Source: an uncultured Pelagibacteraceae bacterium (lineage in GTDB: Bacteria; Pseudomonadota; Alphaproteobacteria; Pelagibacterales; Pelagibacteraceae). Taken from it: 57,430 nucleotides of DNA. This document shows, in pieces, positions 7,523 to 15,707 of this stretch (position 1 is its first letter; every line of letters begins with the position of its first letter). Location: contig CACDDB010000002.1 in the NCBI GenBank assembly GCA_902551445.1, forward strand, positions 1 through 57,430, written 5' to 3'. A model generated the notes under the pieces. The model ran no database searches. It saw nothing but the letters and a program-made list of their open reading frames with translations, and had not been told where the DNA came from. A program made the translations under genes and the position numbers.

Positions 7523-8917
7523 ATGAGTAAAAATAAAAACAATAAAGCAGTTTGGAATATAAGAATAAAAAAAGATTCATCCTCAATATTTAAAAAAGCA
7601 GGAAGTTCTATAAATATTGATAAAAGACTTTTTAAAGAAGACATCTTGGCTAGTACAGCTCATGTTGAGATGCTTTTTAAACAAAAAATTATATCTTTCA
7701 AAATTAAAAACAAAATTGTTTGGGGTTTAAATAAAATAAGAAATGAAATAATAAAAAAAAAATTCAATTTTAAAATTGAACATGAAGATATTCATATGAA
7801 TATAGAAAGAAGACTTTTTGATATCATTGGTGATGACGCTGGTTTTGTTCACACTGCAAGATCTAGGAATGATCAAGTAATAACTGACTTTAAATTGTGG
7901 CTCAGAAACTCTACAAATGAAATCGTCAAACTATTGAACTCTTCTATAAAAATAATATTAATTTGTGCTGATAAAAATATCAAAACAATCATGCCTGGAT
8001 TTACACATTTAAAAAATGCTCAACCAATTTCTTTTGCTCATTATTTGCTAGCATATGTTGAAATGTTTCAAAGAGATAAAAAAAGATTTAAAAATAATTT
8101 AGATAACCTTATGGAAAATCCGCTAGGTGTTGCAGCAATAGCTGGCACATCATTTAATATAGATAGAAATTTTACAACAAAAAAATTAAAATTTAGTACG
8201 CCTACAAAAAATTCTATTGATACAGTTTCTGATAGAGATTTTGCTATTGACTTTCTATATGCTGTATCTGTTTGTTCTTTGCACATTTCACGTTTTGCTG
8301 AAGAATTTATTATATGGAATTCTGATGCTTTCAAACTAATACAGCTTAATGATAAGATTGTAACCGGATCATCAATAATGCCACAAAAAAGAAATCCAGA
8401 TCCCTTAGAATTTCTAAGAGGAAAATCAGGAAATGCTTTTGGTAATTTATTTTCGATGCTAACTATTTTAAAAGGACTACCATTATCTTATTTCAAAGAT
8501 ATGCAAGATGATAAAGATTTAGTTTTTAAATCTTATGATCAATTAAAAAATTCATTATTAATTTTTAATGACATTTTAAAAAACTTTAGTGCAAATAAGA
8601 AAAGGATGTTTGAACTAGCAAAGTCAGGTCATACTACTGCAACTGATTTGGCAGATTACATGGTTAAAGAGCTTCATTTTCCTTTTAGAAAATCTTACGA
8701 AATCACTTCTAAAATTGTAAATTTTGCTGAATCAAAAAGAAAAAATCTTGATGAATTAGATATAAATGAGTTAAAAAAAATTGAACCAAAATTAAACGAA
8801 GATGTATTAAAGATTTTTGATCTAAGAAACTCAATAAAATCAAAAAAATCTTATGGTGGTACTTCTTTTGAAAACATTAAGAAAATGATAAACAAATATA
8901 AAAAGGAAATAAAATAA
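7523..8917 (+). CDS. argH: Argininosuccinate lyase
   Basis: This 464-residue enzyme catalyses the last step of arginine synthesis, argininosuccinate to arginine plus fumarate. The fumarase/aspartase superfamily signature GSSIMPQKRNPDPLE is intact in the middle of the protein. HTARSRNDQV and the segment HLKNAQPISFAHYLL supply the other conserved substrate-binding regions. The length is typical. It reads divergently from the TlpA-like gene, and its stop codon shares bases with the ATG of the tiny lipoprotein at 8917, making argH/lptM-like/lysA one tightly coupled operon for amino-acid synthesis. Confidence 0.95.
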   Translation: MSKNKNNKAVWNIRIKKDSSSIFKKAGSSINIDKRLFKEDILASTAHVEMLFKQKIISFKIKNKIVWGLNKIRNEIIKKKFNFKIEHEDIHMNIERRLFDIIGDDAGFVHTARSRNDQVITDFKLWLRNSTNEIVKLLNSSIKIILICADKNIKTIMPGFTHLKNAQPISFAHYLLAYVEMFQRDKKRFKNNLDNLMENPLGVAAIAGTSFNIDRNFTTKKLKFSTPTKNSIDTVSDRDFAIDFLYAVSVCSLHISRFAEEFIIWNSDAFKLIQLNDKIVTGSSIMPQKRNPDPLEFLRGKSGNAFGNLFSMLTILKGLPLSYFKDMQDDKDLVFKSYDQLKNSLLIFNDILKNFSANKKRMFELAKSGHTTATDLADYMVKELHFPFRKSYEITSKIVNFAESKRKNLDELDINELKKIEPKLNEDVLKIFDLRNSIKSKKSYGGTSFENIKKMINKYKKEIK

Positions 8918-9033
8918 TGAAATATATTGCTATAATGTTTTTTTTAATTGTTATGTTGGTTTCATGTGGAAAAAAAGGAGACCCTACATATAAAGAGTCA
9001 AAAATTTTAATTCAGACCACAATGAATGGCTAA
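8917..9033 (+). CDS. LptM-like tiny lipoprotein
   Basis: A 38-residue peptide begins with a type II signal peptide (MKYIAIMFFLIVML) and a lipobox VSC followed by GKKGDP, then a short polar tail. The lipidated Cys followed by G-x-K-G-D/P is the signature of LptM/YifL lipoproteins, which in E. coli bind the LptD/E lipopolysaccharide translocon and are likewise encoded next to a lysine-pathway gene. Its ATG overlaps the argH stop by one base and its TAA overlaps the lysA ATG by one base, so translation is coupled on both sides. It is easily missed by automated calling because of length. The function is inferred from family and context. Confidence 0.85.
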   Translation: MKYIAIMFFLIVMLVSCGKKGDPTYKESKILIQTTMNG

Positions 9034-10247
9034 TGAATTATAGAAATAATAATTTGTATGTTGAAAATGTTAGTGTCCAAAAAATAATAAAAAAATTTGG
9101 GACACCTTCATATTGTTATTCTTTAAACAAAATCAAATCAAATATAAGAAATTATAAAAAAAATTTCAGGTCTATTAATCCATTATTATGCTTTGCAGTA
9201 AAATCAAATTCGAACATTCAAATATTAAAAGAAATTAAAAAAATGGGAGTTGGTGCTGATGTAGTGTCCAAGGGTGAATTGCTTTTATCTCTTAAAGCAG
9301 GTATTAATTCAAAAAAAATAGTATTTTCTGGTGTTGGAAAAAGCCAAGACGAAATTAAATTCGCTATTAATAAAAATATTTTATTAATTAATGCTGAATC
9401 AGAGAGTGAAATAGATTTAATTGAAAAAATTGCTAAAGTTAAAAATAAAAAAATTAACATTGGAATAAGACTAAATCCAAATATTGATTCAAAGTCTATA
9501 AGAAAAATTTCGACAGGAAATAGAGATGATAAATTTGGTTTAACTGAAAAAAATTTTTTAAAAATTATAAAAAAATATAAATCTTCAAATAATTTAAATA
9601 TTAAATGTCTAAGTGTTCATATTGGTAGCCAAATAACTAGCTATAAACCATATGAAAAAATGCTGAAAGTAATTAGCTCTGTAATAAAAAAATCTAATTA
9701 TAATTTTGATTTTATTGATTTAGGTGGAGGAATAGGAATTAAATATAATAACGATACTAAAATATTTAATTATTATAAATATAATTCTATTATTAAAAAG
9801 TTTTTAACTGATCATAAATCTAAAATTATTTTTGAACCTGGTAGATCAATTATTGGAGATGCAGCCTTATTATTAACAAAAGTCATATATATAAAAAAAA
9901 CTAATAAGATTAATTTTGTTATTTTAGATGCTGCAATGAATGATTTTATGAGACCAGCATTATATGGCGCTGTACATAAAATTATTTCTATAAATAAAAA
10001 TAAAAAAATAATTAAAAAAAATCATGAATTTGTTGGACCAATATGTGAAACAACAGATAAGTTTTTATCTATTTCAAAATTCCAAACGCTAAATGAAGGT
10101 GATTGTTTGGCTATTTGTGATGTAGGTGCATATGGTATGGTTTTAAGTTCTAATTACAATCTAAGAACTAAACCACCTGAAATATTAATTAATAATTCAT
10201 TATCAAAAGTAATAAAAAAGAGACAAAAATTAATTAATATAATTTAG
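9033..10247 (+). CDS. lysA: Diaminopimelate decarboxylase
   Basis: This 404-residue fold-type III PLP enzyme makes lysine from meso-diaminopimelate. The PLP lysine is in CFAVKSNSN. SVHIGSQ and the glycine-rich phosphate loop DLGGGIGI follow, then the substrate motif EPGRSI, and in the C-terminal domain GPICETTDKF and CDVGAYGM. The gene starts by one-base overlap with the LptM-like gene. With dapB at 53682 it supports the meso-DAP lysine pathway. Codon use is strongly A/T-ending like the rest of the window. Confidence 0.95.
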   Translation: MNYRNNNLYVENVSVQKIIKKFGTPSYCYSLNKIKSNIRNYKKNFRSINPLLCFAVKSNSNIQILKEIKKMGVGADVVSKGELLLSLKAGINSKKIVFSGVGKSQDEIKFAINKNILLINAESESEIDLIEKIAKVKNKKINIGIRLNPNIDSKSIRKISTGNRDDKFGLTEKNFLKIIKKYKSSNNLNIKCLSVHIGSQITSYKPYEKMLKVISSVIKKSNYNFDFIDLGGGIGIKYNNDTKIFNYYKYNSIIKKFLTDHKSKIIFEPGRSIIGDAALLLTKVIYIKKTNKINFVILDAAMNDFMRPALYGAVHKIISINKNKKIIKKNHEFVGPICETTDKFLSISKFQTLNEGDCLAICDVGAYGMVLSSNYNLRTKPPEILINNSLSKVIKKRQKLINII

Positions 10248-10258
10248 TTATTTATTAA

Positions 10259-10960
10259 ATGATTAGAAGTTTAATTTTCAAATTTTTTTTCTATTTAGGT
10301 ATAGTAGTAATTTGCATATTTTTTTTACCAGCTATGCTATTGCCCCAAAAAATTGTGTTATTTGGTGGAAAAATTATGGGACACTGGAGCAAAATTTGTC
10401 TTAACGTTTTTTTATCAACAAAAATTATTATTAAAGGAAAAGAAAAAATAATTTTAGATGAAAATTTTTTTATCGCATGCTCACATCAATCAATGTTTGA
10501 AACATTCTTTTTACAAACAATCTTTAATTCTCCCATATTTATATTAAAAAAAGAATTATTAAGCATACCGATTTTTGGAATGTATCTAAAAAAAATAGGC
10601 TCCATATCAATAGATAGAGACAGAACTACAAAAGAGAATTTAGGTTTTTTTGAAAAAATTAAAACCTCAGTTTCTTCTTCTAACAGGCCAGTAATTATAT
10701 TTCCTCAAGCAACTAGAATGTCCCCTGAAGATAGAACTCCTTTCAAAAAAGGAGTTGCAAGAATTTATAAAAATTTAGAAATTAAGTGTCAACCCGTTGC
10801 AATTAATTCAGGAAATGTTTGGCCAAAAATTGGATATTTAAGTTCAAACAAAATATTAACTATATCAATTTTAGATGCTATGGAGCCTGGCTTAGAAGAA
10901 GGAGAGTTTTTAAATATTTTGCAAAAAAAAATTTATAAAGAATTAGATATTCTAAATTAA
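10259..10960 (+). CDS. plsC: 1-acyl-sn-glycerol-3-phosphate acyltransferase (PlsC)
   Basis: This 233-residue membrane-associated acyltransferase converts lysophosphatidate to phosphatidate. An N-terminal hydrophobic segment (residues 8-32) precedes the catalytic motif SHQSMFET, which reads H-x4-E rather than the textbook H-x4-D. The glycerophosphate-binding block is FPQATRMSP in place of FPEGTR, and SISIDRDR and ILKKELL are also present. These variants occur in alphaproteobacterial members and do not by themselves imply loss of activity. The gene follows lysA by 11 bases and its stop overlaps the convergent dnaN stop by four bases. Confidence 0.88.
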   Translation: MIRSLIFKFFFYLGIVVICIFFLPAMLLPQKIVLFGGKIMGHWSKICLNVFLSTKIIIKGKEKIILDENFFIACSHQSMFETFFLQTIFNSPIFILKKELLSIPIFGMYLKKIGSISIDRDRTTKENLGFFEKIKTSVSSSNRPVIIFPQATRMSPEDRTPFKKGVARIYKNLEIKCQPVAINSGNVWPKIGYLSSNKILTISILDAMEPGLEEGEFLNILQKKIYKELDILN

Positions 10961-12069
10961 CCTTTCATTGGCATAACTACATATATACTGTCGTAATCAC
11001 CAGGATCTTTAATTAATGCTGGGGAGCCAGAATCTTTAAAATATATTTCTATTTTTGAACCATCTAGCTGTGAAGCAATATCAATTAAATATCTAGAATT
11101 AAAACTTACATCCATCTCATAATCAAATTTTACACTTATAGTCTCTTTGCCATCTCCACTATTTGCATTATTAACAGATAAATTTAATGTATCTTTTAAT
11201 AAGTTAAATTTAACACCATCTTTTTTGTCAACTGAAACTGATGCAACTCTATCCACTGAATCTAAAAATAATTTTAAGTCAACTTCAAGTTTTTTTTGAT
11301 TTTCTTTTGGGATAACCTGAATATAATTAGGAAATTTTCCATCAATCAATTTAGAAATTAGAATGCTATTACTCATTTCAAATTTAATTTTTGATTTTAT
11401 ATTTGATATTTTAACTTCACCTTCGTAATCATCTAATATAGTACATAGCTGGAAAATAGTTTTTTTTGGCAAAATTATTGGTTCAAATTCAACTTTATCT
11501 TTTAAATTTACTTTAGAAACTGACATTCTATGACTATCAGTAGCTGCAGCAGTTAGAAAAATTTTATCTTCTACAACAGACTGATGAAAAAAAATCCCAC
11601 TTAAGTAATGTCTTGTTTCGTCGTTTGATACTGAAAATTTGCACTTATTTAAAAGTTTTAAAAGCTTTTTGGACTCTATTTTGAATTCATTTTGATTAAA
11701 ATTTTCATCTGTTAAAGGAAATTCTGATGCCTTAATACAATTCAAATTAAAAACTGATTTTTCAGATTCTAAATGTAATTTACTTTCACCATCGCTTGAA
11801 AAGTTAATTTTTTTACCAGACGAAAATTTTCTAACTATATCATACATTATTGAAGACGATGTGGTTATTTGCCCTTCTTCTATAATCTCTACATCTGAAA
11901 TCTTATGAATAAATATAATATCTAAGTCTGTAGCAGTTATAGTCAAATCTTTTTGGCTAGCATTTAGTAGCACATTTGAAAGTATTGGAAGCGTACTTCT
12001 CTTTTCAATTACTCCCTGACAGTAATTTAGCGATTTTTGAAAATCTTGTTGATTTATGTTAAATTTCAT
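10957..12069 (-). CDS. dnaN: DNA polymerase III beta sliding clamp
   Basis: This 370-residue protein has the three repeated clamp domains. It starts with MKFNINQQDFQKSLNYCQGV, has the internal domain 2 segment TRHYLSGIFF and ends in the standard VMPMKG. It tethers the replicative polymerase to DNA. It lies directly downstream of dnaA on the minus strand with an 11-base overlap, so the two are translationally coupled. Its stop overlaps that of plsC on the opposite strand. Confidence 0.95.
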   Translation of the reverse strand: MKFNINQQDFQKSLNYCQGVIEKRSTLPILSNVLLNASQKDLTITATDLDIIFIHKISDVEIIEEGQITTSSSIMYDIVRKFSSGKKINFSSDGESKLHLESEKSVFNLNCIKASEFPLTDENFNQNEFKIESKKLLKLLNKCKFSVSNDETRHYLSGIFFHQSVVEDKIFLTAAATDSHRMSVSKVNLKDKVEFEPIILPKKTIFQLCTILDDYEGEVKISNIKSKIKFEMSNSILISKLIDGKFPNYIQVIPKENQKKLEVDLKLFLDSVDRVASVSVDKKDGVKFNLLKDTLNLSVNNANSGDGKETISVKFDYEMDVSFNSRYLIDIASQLDGSKIEIYFKDSGSPALIKDPGDYDSIYVVMPMKG

Positions 12070-13483
12070 TTTCTTTAAAATATAAAATTTTATTTTTTAA
12101 AGTATCAATATTAACGTTTAACTCATTATCTTCTTTCCTTAATTTTTCTATTGTTTTAACTGAGTGTATTACAGTTGTATGATCTCTATTTGAAAACGAT
12201 CTACCTATTTCAGGTAAAGATTTAGAGGTAAGCATCTTAGACAAATATATGGCGGTTTGTCTTGGCCTAACTAGATATCTTGATCTTCTTGATGACAACA
12301 TTTCACTTTTGCTAATCTTAAAATATCTACAAACTATATTTTGAATTAAATCTATAGTTACTTTATTTTCCGATAAGTTTAACAAATCTTTTAAAATAAC
12401 TTTTACTTCAGAAATATTTGGCATTTTATTATATATTTTAGAAAATGACACAACTCTATTTAAAGCACCAATAAGTTCTCTTATACTTGTTTTAATTTCA
12501 TGACTAATAAATTTCAAAATTTCTTCATTAATATTTATATTATCTATTTTTAAGTATTTAAGTTCATCAGACTTTGTTTTAATTATTTTATACCTTAGGT
12601 CATAATCCGGATTTTGAATATCCACAACTAGACCTCCTGCAAATCTTGACTTTATTCTTTCTTGAATTCTTAAAAGCTTATTTGGGGCTCTATCAGCAGA
12701 AACAATTATTTGCGAACCTTTATCTAATAATGCATTAAACGTGTGGAAAAATTCTTCCTGCATAGCTTCTTTTCCATTCATAAATTGAATATCATCAATT
12801 AGTAGTACATCAGCATTTCTGAAGTAATCTTTAAATTTTACCATTTCGTTTGATTTTATTGATTTAACAAATTGATACATAAATCTTTCTGCAGATATGA
12901 ACATTACTTTATTTTTTTCTCTAAGTTTTAGTCCAATAGCGTTTAAAAGATGAGTTTTTCCCATACCAACTCCGCTATAAATATATAAAGGATTATAATG
13001 TGCTATATCTTCGGAAACCTTTTTTGATGCTTCAAAAGCCAATTTATTACTTGATCCTAGAATAAAGTTTGAAAAGTTTTTATTTTGATCAAGTCTATTA
13101 TATTGAATGTAGGAGTCTTTAATGAAAGATACATTGTCTTTTAAATAATTATTTACTTTTTCTTGATTGCTTGAAATACTTTTATTACTAAAGTCTTCAT
13201 TTTTATTATTAATTGCAAATTCTATTCTTGTAATCTCTCTATTATAATTTTTAACAATTTGTAATATTTGATCTAAATATCTTGATGTTATCCAGTCTCT
13301 AATAAATCTTGTAGGTACAGAAATTAAAATATAACTTTTATATTCATCAATGAAATTTATTTTTTTCAGCCAACTTTCAAAGATATCTTTCCCAAATTTA
13401 TTTCTCATTTCTTCTTCTATTGAAGACCAATTTATCCTTTTTTCTAAGAGACTTTCGGAATTGTTGCTTAAATTATTTTTCAT
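12059..13483 (-). CDS. dnaA: Chromosomal replication initiator DnaA
   Basis: This 474-residue protein shows all four DnaA domains. The N-terminal helicase/DiaA-interaction domain (WLKKINFI) is followed by a variable linker to about residue 135. The AAA+ domain has Walker A GVGMGKTH at 171-178 and Walker B VLLIDDIQF, plus the arginine-finger region RIQERIKSRFAGGLVV. The C-terminal DNA-binding domain has RPRQTAIYL and the DnaA-box recognition motif RDHTTVIHS. It reads from the repeat-rich spacer at 13484-13793 and overlaps dnaN. The order rpsT-dnaA is common in alphaproteobacteria. Confidence 0.96.
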   Translation of the reverse strand: MKNNLSNNSESLLEKRINWSSIEEEMRNKFGKDIFESWLKKINFIDEYKSYILISVPTRFIRDWITSRYLDQILQIVKNYNREITRIEFAINNKNEDFSNKSISSNQEKVNNYLKDNVSFIKDSYIQYNRLDQNKNFSNFILGSSNKLAFEASKKVSEDIAHYNPLYIYSGVGMGKTHLLNAIGLKLREKNKVMFISAERFMYQFVKSIKSNEMVKFKDYFRNADVLLIDDIQFMNGKEAMQEEFFHTFNALLDKGSQIIVSADRAPNKLLRIQERIKSRFAGGLVVDIQNPDYDLRYKIIKTKSDELKYLKIDNININEEILKFISHEIKTSIRELIGALNRVVSFSKIYNKMPNISEVKVILKDLLNLSENKVTIDLIQNIVCRYFKISKSEMLSSRRSRYLVRPRQTAIYLSKMLTSKSLPEIGRSFSNRDHTTVIHSVKTIEKLRKEDNELNVNIDTLKNKILYFKENEI

Positions 13484-13495
13484 GGAAAAAAATAG

Positions 13496-13518
13496 TTAAA
13501 ACTTAAATAAAGTTTTAA
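13496..13518. repeat. Perfect inverted repeat in the dnaA upstream region
   Basis: The arms TTAAAACTT (13496-13504) and AAGTTTTAA (13510-13518) are separated by five bases. The site ends 13 bases upstream of the dnaA ATG. It could be a leader hairpin or an operator controlling dnaA, or part of the adjacent candidate origin. Confidence 0.5.
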
Positions 13519-13654
13519 TGCAATAAATTTATTTATTTTTAAAAAAAAAAATAAAATCTCTAATTGAATAAATTAAAACGGGAAATATTTTTTTCGGACT
13601 AAAGGAAAGGTTGAATTTAATTTATTTAGAGACATTATAAAATATATAACTTTT

Positions 13655-13734
13655 AATAAGATTTTAAAACTAGATGTGGTATTTATTTTTATAAATTTTT
13701 TACATCTAGTAGATTTTAAAAAAATAATCTTATT
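13655..13734. repeat. Nested inverted repeat (two stems) between rpsT and dnaA
   Basis: The outer arms are AATAAGATT (13655-13663) and AATCTTATT (13726-13734). The inner arms are CTAGATGT (13670-13677) and ACATCTAG (13702-13709). The inner loop is 24 A/T-rich bases and the spacing between stems is unequal (6 and 16 bases). No uridine run follows on either strand, so it does not look like a plain intrinsic terminator. Confidence 0.55.
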
Positions 13735-13793
13735 GGTTGAATAGTTTAGAAATTAATTGTGTCTTTTAAGAAATTAATAACTACCAGAAGTTG

Positions 13794-14054
13794 TTAGAGA
13801 GCACTTATTTTTTTAGTTACTCTAGAAATATTTCTTGAAGCATTTTGCTTTTTTATGATACCTGTTTTAGCAATTTTCATAAGCTCTGAATTAAACTTTG
13901 GCAAGTAAACCAGTGCTTCTTTTTTATTTTTTTTTTCTATTAATGAGTGCATTTTTTTTAATGCGTTTTTGAATCTACTTTTTCTAGTACGATTTACCCT
14001 AGTTTGTTTACTTATTTTTCTTATTCTTTTAATTGCTGATTTTAAATTTGCCAT
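13794..14054 (-). CDS. rpsT: 30S ribosomal protein S20
   Basis: This is the 86-residue S20, a helical protein bound to the 5' domain of 16S rRNA. I choose the start MANLKSAIKRIRKISKQTRV at 14054, which is the standard S20 N-terminus. An upstream in-frame ATG at 14117 would add 21 unrelated residues and overlap mutM. The body is very basic (RTRKSRFKNALKKM, IKKQNASRNISRVTKKI). It is preceded by mutM on the same strand and followed by the repeat-rich spacer before dnaA, a conserved alphaproteobacterial order. Confidence 0.93.
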   Translation of the reverse strand: MANLKSAIKRIRKISKQTRVNRTRKSRFKNALKKMHSLIEKKNKKEALVYLPKFNSELMKIAKTGIIKKQNASRNISRVTKKISAL

Positions 14055-14104
14055 TCGCGCGATGGTATAACTTGCTATATAATTCTGGTCAACAAAATAA
14101 TATC

Positions 14105-14968
14105 TTATTTTTGACAATTATTACAATAAAAAGTCGATCTATTATTAATGTTAATTTTTTTTATTATTCCATCACAGTTTTTTCTTAAACATTTTAAATT
14201 TTTTCTTTCATATACCTTAAATTCTTTTTGAAAATTTCCAATTGAACCTTTGGCATTTTTAAAATCTTTTATGGTAGATCCACCCCTTTTTATTGCTTTA
14301 ATTAAAACAAAATGGGTATATTTAACTATTCTTTTCATATTTTTAATATTCAGATTTTTCCCTTTTTTTAAAGGATTCAACTTACAATAATAAAGTATTT
14401 CACTTGCGTAAATATTTCCAATTCCAGAAACAAAATTTTGATCTAACAAAAAGTTTTTTATATTTTTTGACTTATTTTTTAATTTTTTTTTTAAATAATT
14501 TAAATTAAATCCACTATCTAAAGCTTCGGGGTAAAAAGGTTTAAAAAAGCTATCTAACTCATATTTAGATTTTATTAATTTAAAGAATCCAAATCTTCTA
14601 GGATCATTATAAACTAAACTAAATTTAGAAAAATTAAACTCAACATGATTATGTTTTTTTGGTAAAATTTTTGAATGATAAAAACTTAAATTTGTATTTT
14701 TATTTGGATTTTTATTGTCTAATAAATGTAATGTTCCTGTCATTCCTAAATGAATAATGCAATAATTATCATTTAGAAAATGAAGAATAATAAATTTTGA
14801 TTTTCTAGTTATATTTAATATTTTTTGATTTTTTAAAAAGTCCTCAAATCGATCCTCTATTCTATATCTTAAGCTGCGGTTAAAGACACCAACTTTGCTG
14901 ATTTTTTGATTTTTAACCTTATTAAAAAGCGACCGTTTAACTATTTCTACTTCTGGCAATTCTGGCAT
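14105..14968 (-). CDS. mutM: Formamidopyrimidine-DNA glycosylase (Fpg/MutM)
   Basis: This 287-residue base-excision repair enzyme removes 8-oxoguanine and cleaves the AP site. The catalytic N-terminus PELPEVEIVKRSL is intact (Pro2 nucleophile, Glu3), with the lysine of NITRKSKFIILHF and the H2TH region (FVSGIGNIYASEILYYC). The conserved GGSTIKDF loop is present. A C-terminal zinc finger has two cysteine pairs, CLRKNC and CNNC. It is divergent from ubiE with 34 bases between ATGs and lies upstream of rpsT. The full-length zinc finger argues for an active enzyme. Confidence 0.94.
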   Translation of the reverse strand: MPELPEVEIVKRSLFNKVKNQKISKVGVFNRSLRYRIEDRFEDFLKNQKILNITRKSKFIILHFLNDNYCIIHLGMTGTLHLLDNKNPNKNTNLSFYHSKILPKKHNHVEFNFSKFSLVYNDPRRFGFFKLIKSKYELDSFFKPFYPEALDSGFNLNYLKKKLKNKSKNIKNFLLDQNFVSGIGNIYASEILYYCKLNPLKKGKNLNIKNMKRIVKYTHFVLIKAIKRGGSTIKDFKNAKGSIGNFQKEFKVYERKNLKCLRKNCDGIIKKININNRSTFYCNNCQK

Positions 14969-15002
14969 TTAATATTATATTAAATAATTAAAGTAATAAA
15001 CA

Positions 15003-15707
15003 ATGCAACAAAATCTCCAACAAAAAAAAGGGTTAGTTGAAAATGTATTTAATAAAGTATTTGATAAATATGATCTAATGAATGACTTAATGTCATTAGG
15101 AATACATAGGGTTTGGAAAAAAGAACTAATTTATATGATGAATCCGTCTATAGGACAAAACCTGGTAGATGTAGCTTGTGGGACTGGTGATATTGCAAAA
15201 TTATTCAACGAAGCAACAAATAATAAATCAGATATTGTTTGTGTTGACCCAAATAATAAAATGCTCTCTGAAGGGAGAAAAAAACTTAAAAGATTAAAAA
15301 ATATAAAATTTATAAAAGGAAATGCAGAAAAATTATTTTTTCCTAATAATACTTTTGATTTTTATACGATAGTGTTTGGTTTAAGAAATACAAAAAATAT
15401 TAGTAAAAGTATATCTGAAGCGCACAGAGTATTAAAAAAAGGTGGTAGATTTTTGTGTCTTGAGTTCTCTAAGGTTGAAAATTCAAATTTGAATTTTTTT
15501 TACAAAAATTATTCAAAGCTTATACCAATATTTGGTCAAATGATTGTTGGAGACAAAAAACCTTATGAATATCTAGTAAATAGCATTGATAAGTTTATAA
15601 ACCAAAAACAACTTATTGAGATTATGAAAAAAAATAATTTTACAAATTGTGTCTATAAAAATTTAAATGGAGGAGTTGTTGCTATTCACTCTGGGTGGAA
15701 AATTTAA
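15003..15707 (+). CDS. ubiE: Ubiquinone C-methyltransferase UbiE
   Basis: This 234-residue SAM-dependent methyltransferase performs the C-methylation step of ubiquinone (and, where present, menaquinone) synthesis. The typical N-terminus VENVFNKVFDKYDLMNDLMS and SLGIHRVWKK is followed by SAM motif I VDVACGTGDIAKL, the second motif FDFYTIVFGLRNTKN, and the family C-terminus NGGVVAIHSGWKI. Its TAA shares a base with the ubiB ATG at 15707. It begins the plus-strand operon ubiE-ubiB-coaBC-dut-moeB-SH3. Confidence 0.95.
   Translation: MQQNLQQKKGLVENVFNKVFDKYDLMNDLMSLGIHRVWKKELIYMMNPSIGQNLVDVACGTGDIAKLFNEATNNKSDIVCVDPNNKMLSEGRKKLKRLKNIKFIKGNAEKLFFPNNTFDFYTIVFGLRNTKNISKSISEAHRVLKKGGRFLCLEFSKVENSNLNFFYKNYSKLIPIFGQMIVGDKKPYEYLVNSIDKFINQKQLIEIMKKNNFTNCVYKNLNGGVVAIHSGWKI

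Larger units (their letters stand above)
13484..13793. other. 310-base gene-free, repeat-rich spacer upstream of dnaA (candidate origin or structured RNA)
   Basis: This is the longest stretch without a gene in the window. It holds three inverted repeats: 13496-13518, 13557-13577 with 13616-13632 (TCTCTAA...TTAGAGA with a three-base bulge), and the nested pair at 13655-13734. AGATTTTAAA also occurs as a direct repeat at 13660-13669 and 13711-13720. It is extremely A+T-rich. I find no clear TTATCCACA DnaA box on either strand, so assignment as oriC rests only on position, composition and repeats. It must also contain the dnaA promoter and the rpsT 3' end. Confidence 0.4.

Noticed and set aside
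7411-7644. A 77-codon minus-strand frame across the TlpA/argH junction
   Set aside because: It overlaps the argH start and the TlpA signal peptide in another frame and has no family-like sequence.
13655-13734. Intrinsic terminator for rpsT
   Set aside because: The nested stems are long but no uridine run follows on the minus strand and the loop is large, so it does not fit a standard terminator.
13484-13793. Canonical DnaA boxes (TTATCCACA) upstream of dnaA
   Set aside because: I searched both strands by eye and found no close match; TGTGG at 13675-13679 is too short to count, so oriC is only a candidate call.
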